DNA of 64,000 bases from an uncultured Lachnospiraceae bacterium (GTDB lineage: Bacteria > Bacillota > Clostridia > Lachnospirales > Lachnospiraceae), in NCBI GenBank assembly GCA_947565305.1, contig CANOFO010000003.1, forward strand, positions 1 through 64,000. The letters are read 5' to 3'. The notes beneath the pieces are model-generated. The model had not been told where the DNA came from and did not search any database. It was given only the letters and a program-made list of their open reading frames with translations. The position numbers were made by a program, and so were the translations under genes. This document shows, in pieces, positions 52,477 through 61,734 of the stretch. Each line of letters starts with the position of its first letter. The stretch's first letter is position 1.

Positions 52477-55347
52477 ATGCAGGTAATTGGAATCACTGGC
52501 GGAGTGGGAGCAGGAAAGTCCGCTATCTTAGAATATTTGCAGGAAAATTATAAGGTCAAGAATCTGGAGGCAGACCGGATTGCTGAGATGCTGATGGAGC
52601 CGGGGACGGAATGTTATGAGCTGCTTTTAAAATTCCTTCCGGTGGAAATCTATAATGAGGATGAGACGATTAATCGACAGGCATTGGCGAAAAAACTGTT
52701 TGATTCCCCACAGCTTAGGCAGGAAGTAAATAAGGTAGTCCATCCGGCAGTGAAACAATATATCTGCGACAGGATTGAAGAGCAGAGGCAGATGCGTATC
52801 CTGGATTTTGTCATTATTGAGGCAGCGCTTTTGATAGAGGACCATTACGATAAAATATGCGATGAAATCTGGTATATCCATGCTGAAGAGGAAATCCGCA
52901 GGCAGCGTCTGCTGGAATCCCGCAACTATTCCCCGAGTAAGATAGAGCGGATTTTTGAAAGCCAGATGACAGAAGAAGAGTACCGGGACCATTGCCAGGT
53001 AGTGATTGACAATAATGGCACGAAGGAAGAGGCGTTTTATCAGGTTGCGCAGATAATTAAAAATAAAGGAGAACTGGAACAGGTGCAGGAACAGCAGATA
53101 GAAGGAATTCCCCTGGTTTTTGGTTTGGATATCGGAACCCGCAATGTAGTGGGCACGGTAGGGTACCGCCAGGAGGAAGAATTTTTTGTGATAGCCCAAT
53201 ATATTAAGGAGCATGAGACGCGTTCTATGCTGGATGGGCAGATTCACGATATCGGACGCGTGGGCAGGACAATCAATAAAGTGAAAAAGGAACTGGAATC
53301 CCAGCTGCAGATAGAGCTCAACGATGTATGTATTGCAGCGGCTGGCCGTGTGTTAAAGACCGTGACAACCACAGTCAGCTTTGAATTTGCGGAGGAGAGC
53401 GTAGTCACTGGCGAGGATATCCATACGCTGGATTTGTTGGGAATTGAGAAAGCGCAGCGGATATTGAATGAAAATAACGATACGAAGTTCAAGTTTTACT
53501 GTGTCGGGTATTCCGTAGTGAAGTATTACCTGAACGGAGATGTATTCTCCAATCTGGAAAACCATAAGGCAGAAGAGATCAGCGAGGATATCATTGTAAC
53601 TTTCCTGCCGGAAGACGTGGTGGACGGCTTATATTCCGCAGTCGGGCTGGCAGGGCTTAAGGTGGCAAACATGACTTTGGAGCCTATTGCCGCCATCAAT
53701 GTGGCAATCCCGGAGACGTTCCGTATGCTGAATATTGCGCTGGTTGATATCGGTGCGGGAACCAGTGATATTTCTGTGACCAGGGATGGCAGCATCATTG
53801 CCTACGGCATGATACCCAGCGCGGGAGATGAGCTGACAGAGCTTTTGGTGCAGCATTACCTGGTGGATTTCAAGACGGCGGAATACATTAAGCTGCAGTC
53901 TGGTTTAGAGGAAGAAATAGAATACCAGGACATTATGATGATTAAGCATACGGTAACTGCTGAGGAGGTATGGCAGCTGCTCAAGCCTCTGGTGGATGAT
54001 TTGGCGGAGAATATTGCAGCCAAGATTAAAGAACTGAACGGCGGAGAGACGGTCAGCGCAACCTTTGTGGTTGGCGGCGGCGGAAAAATCCATGGATTTA
54101 TCGAGCACCTTGCGTTTGAGCTGGGCTTGCCGCAGGAGCGCGTGGCGTTGCGCGGAGAGGAAGTGCTGCAGGAGATTCATTTTGAACAGCAGGATATCCG
54201 CAAAGACCCATTGCTTGTAACGCCGATTGGCATCTGCCTGAACTACTATGACCAGAAAAATAACTTTATCTTTGTACGCTTTAATGGGGAAAGGATTAAA
54301 TTATATGATAACGACAAGCTGACGATTGTGGATGCGGCATTGCAGGCAGGATTCCCCAATGAACAGCTTTTCCCACGACGGGGCAAAGAAATCAATTTTA
54401 CGGTCAATGGCAGAAAACGCATTGCCCGCGGTGAGGCTGGCGAATCTGCAGTTGTGCGGGTAAATGGTCATCTTACCAATATCAATGCGCCGTTAGAGCC
54501 TAACAGCGAAATTACGATTGAGCCGTCCACACAGGGAAGCGATGCGGTCTGCCGTTTGGACGATTTGGAAGAATACGGCAGGTCTATGCTGAATGTCGAG
54601 GTGAACGGACGCACGATATCCTGTCCGCGGTTTGCCGAAGTCAACGGAATTATAGAGATGCCAGATTATGAGATTAAGGAAGATGACCGCGTGGAGATGC
54701 GGGGCTATTATACCGTTTCCCAGATTATTGAATTTATGGACGTGGAAATCGATATGGAAAAAGAAATCCTTGTCAATAACAAACCGGCGGATTTGGATAC
54801 GCTGGTCTATGAGAACTTTTCTATTGAGTGGACCGTTCAGGCATTCCGTACACCGCAGTCGGAAATGGAACAGGAAGCCAAGGCAGAACCTGCAGTGGCA
54901 GAGGAGACCTCCATCGAGCCGGCAGACAGCGTGAAAGAAAAATCTGAATTACAGAAGAAAATAGATGCTATCCGCAACGTGGATAAGAGCTATGAAGAGC
55001 CAGAGCGCGAACTGACGCAGGAGGAACTGGAAGAGAAGTTCATGGAAGAGCAGAAGGCGACTGAGAGCGATATACGTCCCACAATCATAGAGAGAGCCGA
55101 ACAGCGTGTTGCCAAGCGTGCAGCAGCAAAATTGGCAGGAATGGATCTGCATATTGTGGTAAATAAGATGCCGGTGACATTGACTGGCAAGCAAACGTAT
55201 GTGTTTGTGGATGTGTTTGATGTGATTGGTTTTGATGTGCATGGCGGAAATGGAAAGAGCATTGTCACTCTCCTGAATGGGGAATCACCTTCCTATACAG
55301 CCGAACTGAAAGAAGGCGATGTCCTTGACATCTATTGGGAGGATTAA
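52477..55347 (+). CDS. coaE: Dephospho-CoA kinase fused to an FtsA/actin-fold protein
   Basis: A 956-residue fusion in one open frame. Residues 1 to about 195 are a complete CoaE (last step of CoA synthesis): P-loop G-G-V-G-A-G-K-S at 8-15, lid and D-x-x-I-A-E near 30-36. Residues about 208-590 are an FtsA/PilM-like ATPase: phosphate-1 F-G-L-D-I-G-T-R-N, phosphate-2 L-V-D-I-G-A-G-T-S-D, and adenosine motif V-V-G-G-G-G-K-I-H-G. Then come two beta-grasp-like segments, a charged linker and a C-terminal beta domain (about 870-956). An in-frame GTG at codon 203 with AAAGGAG upstream could also produce the second part alone. polA upstream is the usual coaE neighbour. Confidence 0.88.
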   Translation: MQVIGITGGVGAGKSAILEYLQENYKVKNLEADRIAEMLMEPGTECYELLLKFLPVEIYNEDETINRQALAKKLFDSPQLRQEVNKVVHPAVKQYICDRIEEQRQMRILDFVIIEAALLIEDHYDKICDEIWYIHAEEEIRRQRLLESRNYSPSKIERIFESQMTEEEYRDHCQVVIDNNGTKEEAFYQVAQIIKNKGELEQVQEQQIEGIPLVFGLDIGTRNVVGTVGYRQEEEFFVIAQYIKEHETRSMLDGQIHDIGRVGRTINKVKKELESQLQIELNDVCIAAAGRVLKTVTTTVSFEFAEESVVTGEDIHTLDLLGIEKAQRILNENNDTKFKFYCVGYSVVKYYLNGDVFSNLENHKAEEISEDIIVTFLPEDVVDGLYSAVGLAGLKVANMTLEPIAAINVAIPETFRMLNIALVDIGAGTSDISVTRDGSIIAYGMIPSAGDELTELLVQHYLVDFKTAEYIKLQSGLEEEIEYQDIMMIKHTVTAEEVWQLLKPLVDDLAENIAAKIKELNGGETVSATFVVGGGGKIHGFIEHLAFELGLPQERVALRGEEVLQEIHFEQQDIRKDPLLVTPIGICLNYYDQKNNFIFVRFNGERIKLYDNDKLTIVDAALQAGFPNEQLFPRRGKEINFTVNGRKRIARGEAGESAVVRVNGHLTNINAPLEPNSEITIEPSTQGSDAVCRLDDLEEYGRSMLNVEVNGRTISCPRFAEVNGIIEMPDYEIKEDDRVEMRGYYTVSQIIEFMDVEIDMEKEILVNNKPADLDTLVYENFSIEWTVQAFRTPQSEMEQEAKAEPAVAEETSIEPADSVKEKSELQKKIDAIRNVDKSYEEPERELTQEELEEKFMEEQKATESDIRPTIIERAEQRVAKRAAAKLAGMDLHIVVNKMPVTLTGKQTYVFVDVFDVIGFDVHGGNGKSIVTLLNGESPSYTAELKEGDVLDIYWED
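53065..53085 (+). promoter_or_regulatory. Internal ribosome-binding site and GTG in the coaE-ftsA-like fusion
   Basis: AAAGGAG (53065-53071), 11 bases and an in-frame GTG (53083-53085, codon 203) fall exactly in the linker between the two enzyme domains. They could start a separate FtsA-like protein of 754 residues beginning 8-10 residues before its first ATPase strand. Confidence 0.5.
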
Positions 55348-55353
55348 TAAGAC

Positions 55354-56151
55354 ATGAGATTATGCAGCATTGCCAGCGGAAGCAGCGGGAACTGTATTTT
55401 TGCTGCTTCCGACAGCACGAATTTACTGATTGATGCCGGTATCAGCGGAAAGCGGATAGAGGAAGGGCTTGGTGAGATAGGGCATACCACCCGGGAAATG
55501 GGGGGAATCCTCATTACGCATGAGCATTCAGACCACATCAGCGGTCTGGGTGTGATTTCCAGGCGGTACGGCATCCCCATCTATGCGACCAAGGGTACGA
55601 AAGAGGCGGTATTAAAGTGCAAAAGTGTTGGGGAAATCCCTCCGGAGCTGTTTCAGGAAATTCAGCCGGATATGGAATTTACCATCGGGGATATCACGGT
55701 AAACCCTGTTGCCATCTCCCACGATGCTGCCCAGCCGACAGCGTTTGTGCTCAGGCAGGGAAGGAAATCAGTGGGGGTGATGACTGACCTTGGCAGGTAT
55801 GATGCTTATACTGTAGAGAAACTGCAGAATCTGGATGTGCTTCTTCTCGAAGCTAACCACGATGTACATATGCTTCAGGTCGGAACTTACCCTTACTACT
55901 TAAAGCAGAGGATTTTGGGGGATAGGGGGCATCTATCCAACGAACTGTCAGGGCAGCTTTTGAGTGAAGTGCTCCACGAAGGATTCAAGATGGCAATTTT
56001 AGGTCATCTGAGTAAAGAAAATAATTATGAGCGGCTTGCCTATGAGACGGTGCGGCTGGAAATTGATATGGCAGACAACCCATACCATGCGGGGGATTTT
56101 CCCATTCATGTCGCAAAGCGCGATGAGGTATCGGATATAATTGAGTTTTAG
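55354..56151 (+). CDS. Metallo-beta-lactamase protein of the YycJ/WalJ type
   Basis: A 265-residue metallo-hydrolase. The start S-I-A-S-G-S-S-G-N-C, the zinc motif T-H-E-H-S-D-H-I-S-G near residue 60, and later V-M-T-D-L-G, E-A-N-H-D and G-D-R-G-H-L-S-N are the marks of the YycJ/WalJ group, linked to DNA-end processing and to cell wall/division control in Bacillus. The ATG follows the fusion gene by 6 bp, so it is co-transcribed. GAGG near the end of that gene is the only ribosome-binding candidate. Confidence 0.9.
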   Translation: MRLCSIASGSSGNCIFAASDSTNLLIDAGISGKRIEEGLGEIGHTTREMGGILITHEHSDHISGLGVISRRYGIPIYATKGTKEAVLKCKSVGEIPPELFQEIQPDMEFTIGDITVNPVAISHDAAQPTAFVLRQGRKSVGVMTDLGRYDAYTVEKLQNLDVLLLEANHDVHMLQVGTYPYYLKQRILGDRGHLSNELSGQLLSEVLHEGFKMAILGHLSKENNYERLAYETVRLEIDMADNPYHAGDFPIHVAKRDEVSDIIEF

Positions 56152-56171
56152 TTGTTTGGAGGTAAAATGAA

Positions 56172-56456
56172 ATGGAGAGAAATGCGGACAGGACAATCAT
56201 TACGGTAGTAGGGAAAGATACCGTGGGTATTATTGCGAAAGTATGTACCTATCTTTCGGAACACCAGATTAATGTGTTAGATATCAGCCAGACGATTGTG
56301 CAGGATTTTTTCAATATGATGATGATTGCGGATATGAAGAACGCAGACAAACCTTTTGACCAGTGTGCCAGGGATTTAGAGGTGTTAGGAGAAGAGATTG
56401 GTGTGAATATCAAATGCCAGCGGGAAGAGATTTTTAAGAAAATGCACAGAATTTAA
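56172..56456 (+). CDS. UPF0237 ACT-domain protein
   Basis: A 94-residue single ACT domain, the ligand-binding regulatory fold of amino-acid metabolism. It has the pattern [25 protein letters not shown] and the C-terminal amphipathic helix. It is typically paired with the UPF0210 protein that starts 11 bp later, as here, suggesting a joint role that is not yet defined. GGAGG lies about 10 bases before the ATG. Confidence 0.92.
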   Translation: MERNADRTIITVVGKDTVGIIAKVCTYLSEHQINVLDISQTIVQDFFNMMMIADMKNADKPFDQCARDLEVLGEEIGVNIKCQREEIFKKMHRI

Positions 56457-56467
56457 GGAGCGGCGCA

Positions 56468-57832
56468 ATGATAAATATCTGGGAAGTTAACGAAACCAAC
56501 AAAATGATTGAGCAGGAGAATCTTGATGTAAGGACAATTACCCTTGGAATCAGCCTGCTCGATTGTATTGATACAGATTTACAGAAATTAAATGACAATA
56601 TTTATAAGAAAATTACATCAGTGGCAGAAAATCTTGTGAAGACAGGCGAAGAGATTGAGCGGGGATACTGTATCCCCATTGTAAATAAACGGATTTCCGT
56701 GACGCCTATTTCTCTGATAGGGCAGTCAGCCTGTAAGACGCCTGAGGATTTTGTGACAATTGCAAGGACCTTGGATAAGGCGGCGAAAGCAGTGGGCGTG
56801 AATTTTATCGGAGGGTATTCCGCACTGGTGTCAAAGGGGATGACGACAGGAGATGAGAACCTGATTTGCTCGATTCCCCAGGCATTGGCAGAGACGGAGC
56901 GCGTATGCAGCTCTGTCAATGTGGGTTCTACCAAGACCGGAATAGATATGGATGCCGTCAAGCTGATGGGAGAAATTATCTTAAAAACTGCAGAGTATAC
57001 GAAGGAGAACGATTCCCTGGGCTGCGCCAAGCTGGTGGTGTTCTGCAATGCGCCGGATGACAATCCTTTTATGGCAGGAGCTTTCCATGGCGTGACGGAA
57101 GCGGATGCCATTATCAATGTGGGAGTTTCCGGACCGGGCGTGGTCAAAAAAGCCCTGGAACAGGTGCGGGGAGCGGACTTTGAAATGTTGTGCGAGACAA
57201 TAAAAAAGACTGCATTTAAGATTACCCGCGTCGGTCAGCTGGTGGCACAGGAGGCCAGCAGGAGAATGGGAATCCCCTTTGGCATCATTGACCTGTCCCT
57301 TGCACCGACCCCTGCCATCGGGGATTCCGTAGCAGAGATTTTGCAGGAAATTGGTCTGGAATATGCCGGTGCGCCGGGCACTACAGCAGCGCTTGCGCTG
57401 TTGAATGACCAGGTAAAGAAAGGCGGCATTATGGCCTCCTCCTATGTGGGGGGCTTAAGCGGTGCATTTATTCCGGTCAGCGAAGACCAGGGAATGATAA
57501 ATGCCGTGGAAGCCGGGGCGCTGACCTTGGAAAAGTTAGAGGCAATGACCTGTGTCTGCTCTGTGGGGCTTGACATGATTGCCATCCCAGGGGATGTGCC
57601 GCCCGCAACGATTTCCGGCATTATCGCAGATGAGATGGCAATTGGCATGATTAACCAGAAAACAACTGCGGTGCGTCTGATTCCAGTTATTGGTAAAGGT
57701 ATTGGGGAGACCGTAGAATTTGGCGGTTTGCTGGGACACGCGCCGGTAATGCCGGTTAACAGGTATAGCTGCGAGGCGTTTATCAGCCGCAGGGGAAGAA
57801 TCCCGGCGCCGGTACACAGCTTTAAGAACTGA
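56468..57832 (+). CDS. UPF0210 (PFL-like, DUF711) family protein
   Basis: A 454-residue cytoplasmic protein of the UPF0210/DUF711 family, which has a fold related to glycyl-radical enzymes but no known reaction. Recognised by [11 protein letters not shown] near residue 20, F-I-G-G-Y-S-A-L near 115, and a long conserved C-terminal half ([20 protein letters not shown]). It is co-transcribed with the ACT protein; AAGGAGCGG precedes the ATG. Function unknown. Confidence 0.93.
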   Translation: MINIWEVNETNKMIEQENLDVRTITLGISLLDCIDTDLQKLNDNIYKKITSVAENLVKTGEEIERGYCIPIVNKRISVTPISLIGQSACKTPEDFVTIARTLDKAAKAVGVNFIGGYSALVSKGMTTGDENLICSIPQALAETERVCSSVNVGSTKTGIDMDAVKLMGEIILKTAEYTKENDSLGCAKLVVFCNAPDDNPFMAGAFHGVTEADAIINVGVSGPGVVKKALEQVRGADFEMLCETIKKTAFKITRVGQLVAQEASRRMGIPFGIIDLSLAPTPAIGDSVAEILQEIGLEYAGAPGTTAALALLNDQVKKGGIMASSYVGGLSGAFIPVSEDQGMINAVEAGALTLEKLEAMTCVCSVGLDMIAIPGDVPPATISGIIADEMAIGMINQKTTAVRLIPVIGKGIGETVEFGGLLGHAPVMPVNRYSCEAFISRRGRIPAPVHSFKN

Positions 57833-57837
57833 TACAC

Positions 57838-57866
57838 TTGTGTATTGGGAAACAGTGTGTTATGAT
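57838..57866 (+). promoter_or_regulatory. Promoter of the charge-segregated membrane protein
   Basis: TTGTGT (57838-57843), a 17-bp spacer and TATGAT (57861-57866), 40 bp before the start codon. Confidence 0.6.
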
Positions 57867-57905
57867 AAAAGTACAGTATGAGAAAAAGCACCGGAGGTGG
57901 AATCT

Positions 57906-59558
57906 TTGAACGAGAGAGAAGATTACCTGGACAAATTGTTACGGGGAGTGGAAGGTGAATCGGAGACTGACCATGAAGAAGACGATTTCTTCAGCCAATT
58001 TGGAGACCCTATTGCTGATGATGACGAAGACGATTTCCTGAAAGCATTTGCTAAAAGCAAATCGAAGACTAAGAGTGACTCAGGGGCTGAGAACAGCGAT
58101 GATTTGGATTTTGATATGGATGACATTGATAATATTGTCAGCAATATCAAGAATGGCACGTTGGATGATTTGGAGGAAGCAGGCGATTTAGACAATGGGA
58201 GGGATTTATCCATTGAGGAATCCCTGAAGAATTTTGATGAGGAAGATTTTGGTTTGAATGATGTGGGAGCTGGGTATGCAGATTTAGATGCAGAACCAGA
58301 GCCAGAAGAGGATTTTGAAGTGAATACGCTGGATGAGGGAGCAGAGGATGCTTATGATTCTGGCGGGGCGAGCCAGGAATTGCTTGACATGCTTTCTGGG
58401 ATAGGCGATGACAGCGAAGAGCAAGGGGCGTTGGATGACTTGTCTTCTGCAGATGAGGACAATTTCATGAAAGAAGACTTTGGCGATAGTCTGTTGGAAG
58501 ATTCTGCCGTGGGGCAGGAGCCTGAGGAAATGGGATCTGCCACGGAAGGTTCTGAGATGGAAGACTTGGCGCGGCAGCTGGAAGGTTTGGGGCTGGATGA
58601 CTTGGAAGACCCAGGAATTACAGACGTGCATGAAGAACTTTCAGAAGACGGTGGCAAGGCGAAAAAAGGAAAGAGTGCAAAAAAGGAAAAGAATGCAAAG
58701 GGCAGTACAGGAGAGGACGAAAAAGAGAAGAAAGCAGGATTTTTTAAGAGAATAGGCCGTGTGTTCTTTGGTGAGGACGATAAGGTTATTGACGCTTCCG
58801 ATGTAGAGAATCTGTCGGACGAAGATAAGGCAGATTTGCAGAAATTAGCAGATGAGGAGACTGCCAAAGAAAAGAAGAAACAAGAGAAAACAGACCAGAA
58901 AGCAGAGAAGAAAGAGCAGAAGAAGAAAGACAAAGAAGAGAAGAAGGCTTTGAAAGCCCAGGCAAAAGCTGAGAAAGAAGCGAAGCCTAAGAAAGAGAAG
59001 AAGAAAAAAGATATCAAGGTGATTGAGCGGAGCAAACCCCTTCCCAAGGGACCGGTAATTCTCATTATGCTGGTAGGAATTTCTCTGGTAATCCTGATTA
59101 ATCTATTCAGCAGCCAGGTAGGATATACGCTCAGCGTAGCACAGGCGCGGGAGAATTACGAACAGGGCAATTATGTGGAGGCATACAGCTGCTTTACCCA
59201 GGGAGACAAGGTGAAGCCCGCAGACGAGGAACTGTATAATAAGGCAAGGCTTACCGCATATGTGCAGCAGAAGATTAACAGTTACAGGGTATACAAGAAA
59301 CAGAACATGCATGCAGAGGCTTTGAGCGCTTTGATTCTTGGCGTGGGAAGATATGACAAAAATGCAGCAGAAGCCGCAGCTTCAGGAGCAGCAGTGGAAT
59401 ATGATAAGATGCTGTCAAGTATTAAGAAAGCACTGAAGAAGCAGTACCATATGACTTTGGACGAGGCAAGGGAGCTGTATAAAATCAGGGAGAAAGAAGA
59501 ATTTACGCTGGCGGTATATAATATCATAGATGAGCTTGCACTCAATGCAGAGGAGTGA
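57906..59558 (+). CDS. Charge-segregated bitopic membrane protein, function unknown
   Basis: A 550-residue protein with extreme charge polarity. Residues 1 to about 245 are highly acidic and low in complexity (Asp/Glu with Leu, no obvious domain). Residues about 250-385 are Lys/Glu-rich, including a Lys-Lys-Glu stretch predicted as one long helix. One membrane segment (about 386-406) follows, then an outside domain of about 140 residues with helical pairs resembling TPR repeats (A-R-E-N-Y-E-Q-G-N-Y-V-E-A-Y). The start is a TTG at 57906, 5 bases after GGAGGTGG. I do not recognise a named family. Its stop is 3 bp before hisH. Confidence 0.85.
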   Translation: MNEREDYLDKLLRGVEGESETDHEEDDFFSQFGDPIADDDEDDFLKAFAKSKSKTKSDSGAENSDDLDFDMDDIDNIVSNIKNGTLDDLEEAGDLDNGRDLSIEESLKNFDEEDFGLNDVGAGYADLDAEPEPEEDFEVNTLDEGAEDAYDSGGASQELLDMLSGIGDDSEEQGALDDLSSADEDNFMKEDFGDSLLEDSAVGQEPEEMGSATEGSEMEDLARQLEGLGLDDLEDPGITDVHEELSEDGGKAKKGKSAKKEKNAKGSTGEDEKEKKAGFFKRIGRVFFGEDDKVIDASDVENLSDEDKADLQKLADEETAKEKKKQEKTDQKAEKKEQKKKDKEEKKALKAQAKAEKEAKPKKEKKKKDIKVIERSKPLPKGPVILIMLVGISLVILINLFSSQVGYTLSVAQARENYEQGNYVEAYSCFTQGDKVKPADEELYNKARLTAYVQQKINSYRVYKKQNMHAEALSALILGVGRYDKNAAEAAASGAAVEYDKMLSSIKKALKKQYHMTLDEARELYKIREKEEFTLAVYNIIDELALNAEE

Positions 59559-59561
59559 CAC

Positions 59562-60176
59562 ATGATAGCAATAATTGATTACGATGCGGGCAATTTAAAG
59601 AGCGTGGAGAAAGCACTCAGCTATCTGGGGGAAGAAGTTCTTGTTACCAGGAATTTTAAGGATATACTTGCTGCGGATAAAGTAATCCTGCCAGGCGTAG
59701 GGGCTTTTGGGGAATCCATGGGGCGTTTGAAGCAGTATGGGCTGGATAAGGTAATCCGTGAAGCAGTGCAGAGTAAGAAGCCATTTCTGGGCATCTGCCT
59801 GGGTCTGCAGCTCTTATTTGCAGGCAGCGAGGAGAATGGCGGTGTGGAAGGTTTACATATTTTAGATGGTGAGATTGTAAAGATTCCGGCAGCGCCAGGT
59901 CTTAAAATTCCGCATATCGGCTGGAATTCCCTGCATCTACAGAATCAGGGCAGACTGTTTGATGGTATTGTGGAGGGTGCATTTGTTTATTTCGTGCATT
60001 CTTATTACCTGCGGGCAGAAAAAGAAGAGATTGTGAAAGCTTCCACGGAGTATGGTGCCCGGATTCATGCTTCTGTGGAAGAGGATAACATATTTGCCTG
60101 CCAGTTTCATCCAGAGAAGAGCAGCAGCGTGGGTTTGCAGATTTTGCGCAATTTTGCCAGGATAGGGGAGGTGTAG
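59562..60176 (+). CDS. hisH: Imidazole glycerol phosphate synthase, glutaminase subunit HisH
   Basis: A 204-residue class I glutamine amidotransferase that supplies ammonia to HisF. The triad is C79 in G-I-C-L-G-L-Q, H183 and E185 in Q-F-H-P-E-K. The start M-I-A-I-I-D-Y-D-A-G-N-L is canonical. It overlaps the ribosome-binding region of the preceding gene closely (3-bp gap) and is 3 bp from hisF. The other histidine genes are not in the window. Confidence 0.95.
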   Translation: MIAIIDYDAGNLKSVEKALSYLGEEVLVTRNFKDILAADKVILPGVGAFGESMGRLKQYGLDKVIREAVQSKKPFLGICLGLQLLFAGSEENGGVEGLHILDGEIVKIPAAPGLKIPHIGWNSLHLQNQGRLFDGIVEGAFVYFVHSYYLRAEKEEIVKASTEYGARIHASVEEDNIFACQFHPEKSSSVGLQILRNFARIGEV

Positions 60177-60179
60177 CCA

Positions 60180-60941
60180 ATGTTTACCAAGCGTATTATT
60201 CCCTGTCTGGACGTGCATAATGGACGAGTGGTCAAAGGCGTCAATTTTGTAAATCTCAAGGATGCCGGGGATCCGGTAGCTGTAGCAGCAGCTTATGACA
60301 AGGCTGGGGCGGATGAAGTTGTGTTTTTGGATATCACTGCTTCCTCAGATGAGAGGAACACTGTAGTTGATATGGTGCGCAGAGTGGCAGAGACCGTCTT
60401 TATTCCCTTTACAGTGGGCGGCGGCATACGCACGGTGGAGGATTTCAAATCATTGCTCCGTGAAGGGGCAGATAAAATTTCCATCAATTCGTCTGCCATC
60501 AACACGCCGGAACTAATCAGCAATGCCGCTGATAAGTTCGGCAGCCAGTGCGTGGTGGTTGCTATCGATGCCAAACGAAGAGCGGATGGGAATGGTTGGA
60601 ATGTCTATAAGAATGGGGGCAGGATTGATACCGGACTGGATGCCGTGGAGTGGGCAATCCGTGCGGAACGCATGGGCGCTGGTGAAATCCTGCTCACCAG
60701 CATGGATTGTGATGGGACTAAGGCGGGTTACGATTTGGAACTGACCAGGGCGATTGCAGATAGTGTCCGTGTCCCTGTCATTGCTTCCGGCGGTGCCGGC
60801 AAGGAAGAACATTTTTATGAAGCGCTGACAGAAGGCAGGGCGGAGGCAGCGTTGGCAGCATCGCTGTTCCATTATAAAGAACTGGAAATCTTGGCGTTGA
60901 AGGAATACCTGGCGAAAAGAGGGGTTCCAATCCGCAATTGA
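60180..60941 (+). CDS. hisF: Imidazole glycerol phosphate synthase, cyclase subunit HisF
   Basis: A 253-residue TIM barrel that closes the imidazole ring and releases AICAR in histidine synthesis. Catalytic D11 (C-L-D-V-H-N-G) and D130 (V-A-I-D-A-K) are present, as are the phosphate-binding G-G-G-I-R and A-S-G-G-A-G loops. GGGGAGG at the end of hisH serves as ribosome-binding site. It works only with HisH, encoded just upstream. Confidence 0.97.
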   Translation: MFTKRIIPCLDVHNGRVVKGVNFVNLKDAGDPVAVAAAYDKAGADEVVFLDITASSDERNTVVDMVRRVAETVFIPFTVGGGIRTVEDFKSLLREGADKISINSSAINTPELISNAADKFGSQCVVVAIDAKRRADGNGWNVYKNGGRIDTGLDAVEWAIRAERMGAGEILLTSMDCDGTKAGYDLELTRAIADSVRVPVIASGGAGKEEHFYEALTEGRAEAALAASLFHYKELEILALKEYLAKRGVPIRN

Positions 60942-60967
60942 TATTAACTAAGGAGGAATAACAATAG

Positions 60968-61642
60968 ATGGGAATGCTGCAGAATGACTGGGTAGAGGCA
61001 ATCGGCGGGGAATTCAAGAAGCCTTACTATGCCAGTCTATACAAATTTGTGAAAGAAGAATACAGCGCCAGGGTAATCTACCCTCCGGCAGACGATATTT
61101 TCAATGCCATGCATCTGACGCCGCTTAGTCAGGTGAAGGTACTGATACTGGGGCAAGACCCTTATCACAATGAGGGTCAGGCGCATGGGCTGTGTTTCTC
61201 TGTAAGGCCTGAGGTAGATATTCCGCCATCCCTGGAGAATATCTATAAAGAACTCCAGGATGATTTGGGCTGTAAGATTCCCAACAATGGCTATCTGGTA
61301 AAATGGGCAAACCAGGGAGTGCTGATGCTCAACACGGTGCTGACTGTCCGGGCGCACAAGGCATTTTCCCATCAGGGGCAGGGCTGGGAACAGTTCACAG
61401 ATGCAGTTATCCGTGCAGTCAATGAACAGGACCGCCCCATTGTCTATATGTTGTGGGGCAAACCTGCGCAGAGCAAGATTCCCATGTTGGATAACCCGAA
61501 ACATTTGATTTTGAAAGCGCCGCATCCAAGTCCATTGTCAGCGTACCGTGGATTTTTTGGCTGCAAGCATTTCAGCCAGGCAAATGAATTTCTTAAGTCG
61601 AATGGCATAGAGCCCATTGACTGGCAGATAGAAAATGTATAG
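60968..61642 (+). CDS. ung: Uracil-DNA glycosylase
   Basis: A 224-residue family 1 UDG that removes uracil from DNA. The catalytic G-Q-D64-P-Y-H loop and the C-terminal H-P-S-P-L-S-A loop are intact. Length is normal. The ATG at 60968 lies about 10 bases after AAGGAGG. It shares the transcript of hisHF, which is unrelated in function; no promoter is seen between them. Confidence 0.97.
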   Translation: MGMLQNDWVEAIGGEFKKPYYASLYKFVKEEYSARVIYPPADDIFNAMHLTPLSQVKVLILGQDPYHNEGQAHGLCFSVRPEVDIPPSLENIYKELQDDLGCKIPNNGYLVKWANQGVLMLNTVLTVRAHKAFSHQGQGWEQFTDAVIRAVNEQDRPIVYMLWGKPAQSKIPMLDNPKHLILKAPHPSPLSAYRGFFGCKHFSQANEFLKSNGIEPIDWQIENV

Positions 61643-61670
61643 CAAGTTATGCGGCAATTAATTCCGATTG

Positions 61671-61699
61671 TTGCAAAAAGCCTGTTCTAATGATACAAT
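61671..61699 (+). promoter_or_regulatory. Promoter of the coiled-coil protein gene
   Basis: TTGCAA (61671-61676), a 17-bp spacer and TACAAT (61694-61699). Confidence 0.65.
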
Positions 61700-61734
61700 G
61701 ATATCCATAACATAAGAAAGGATATGATAATAAG

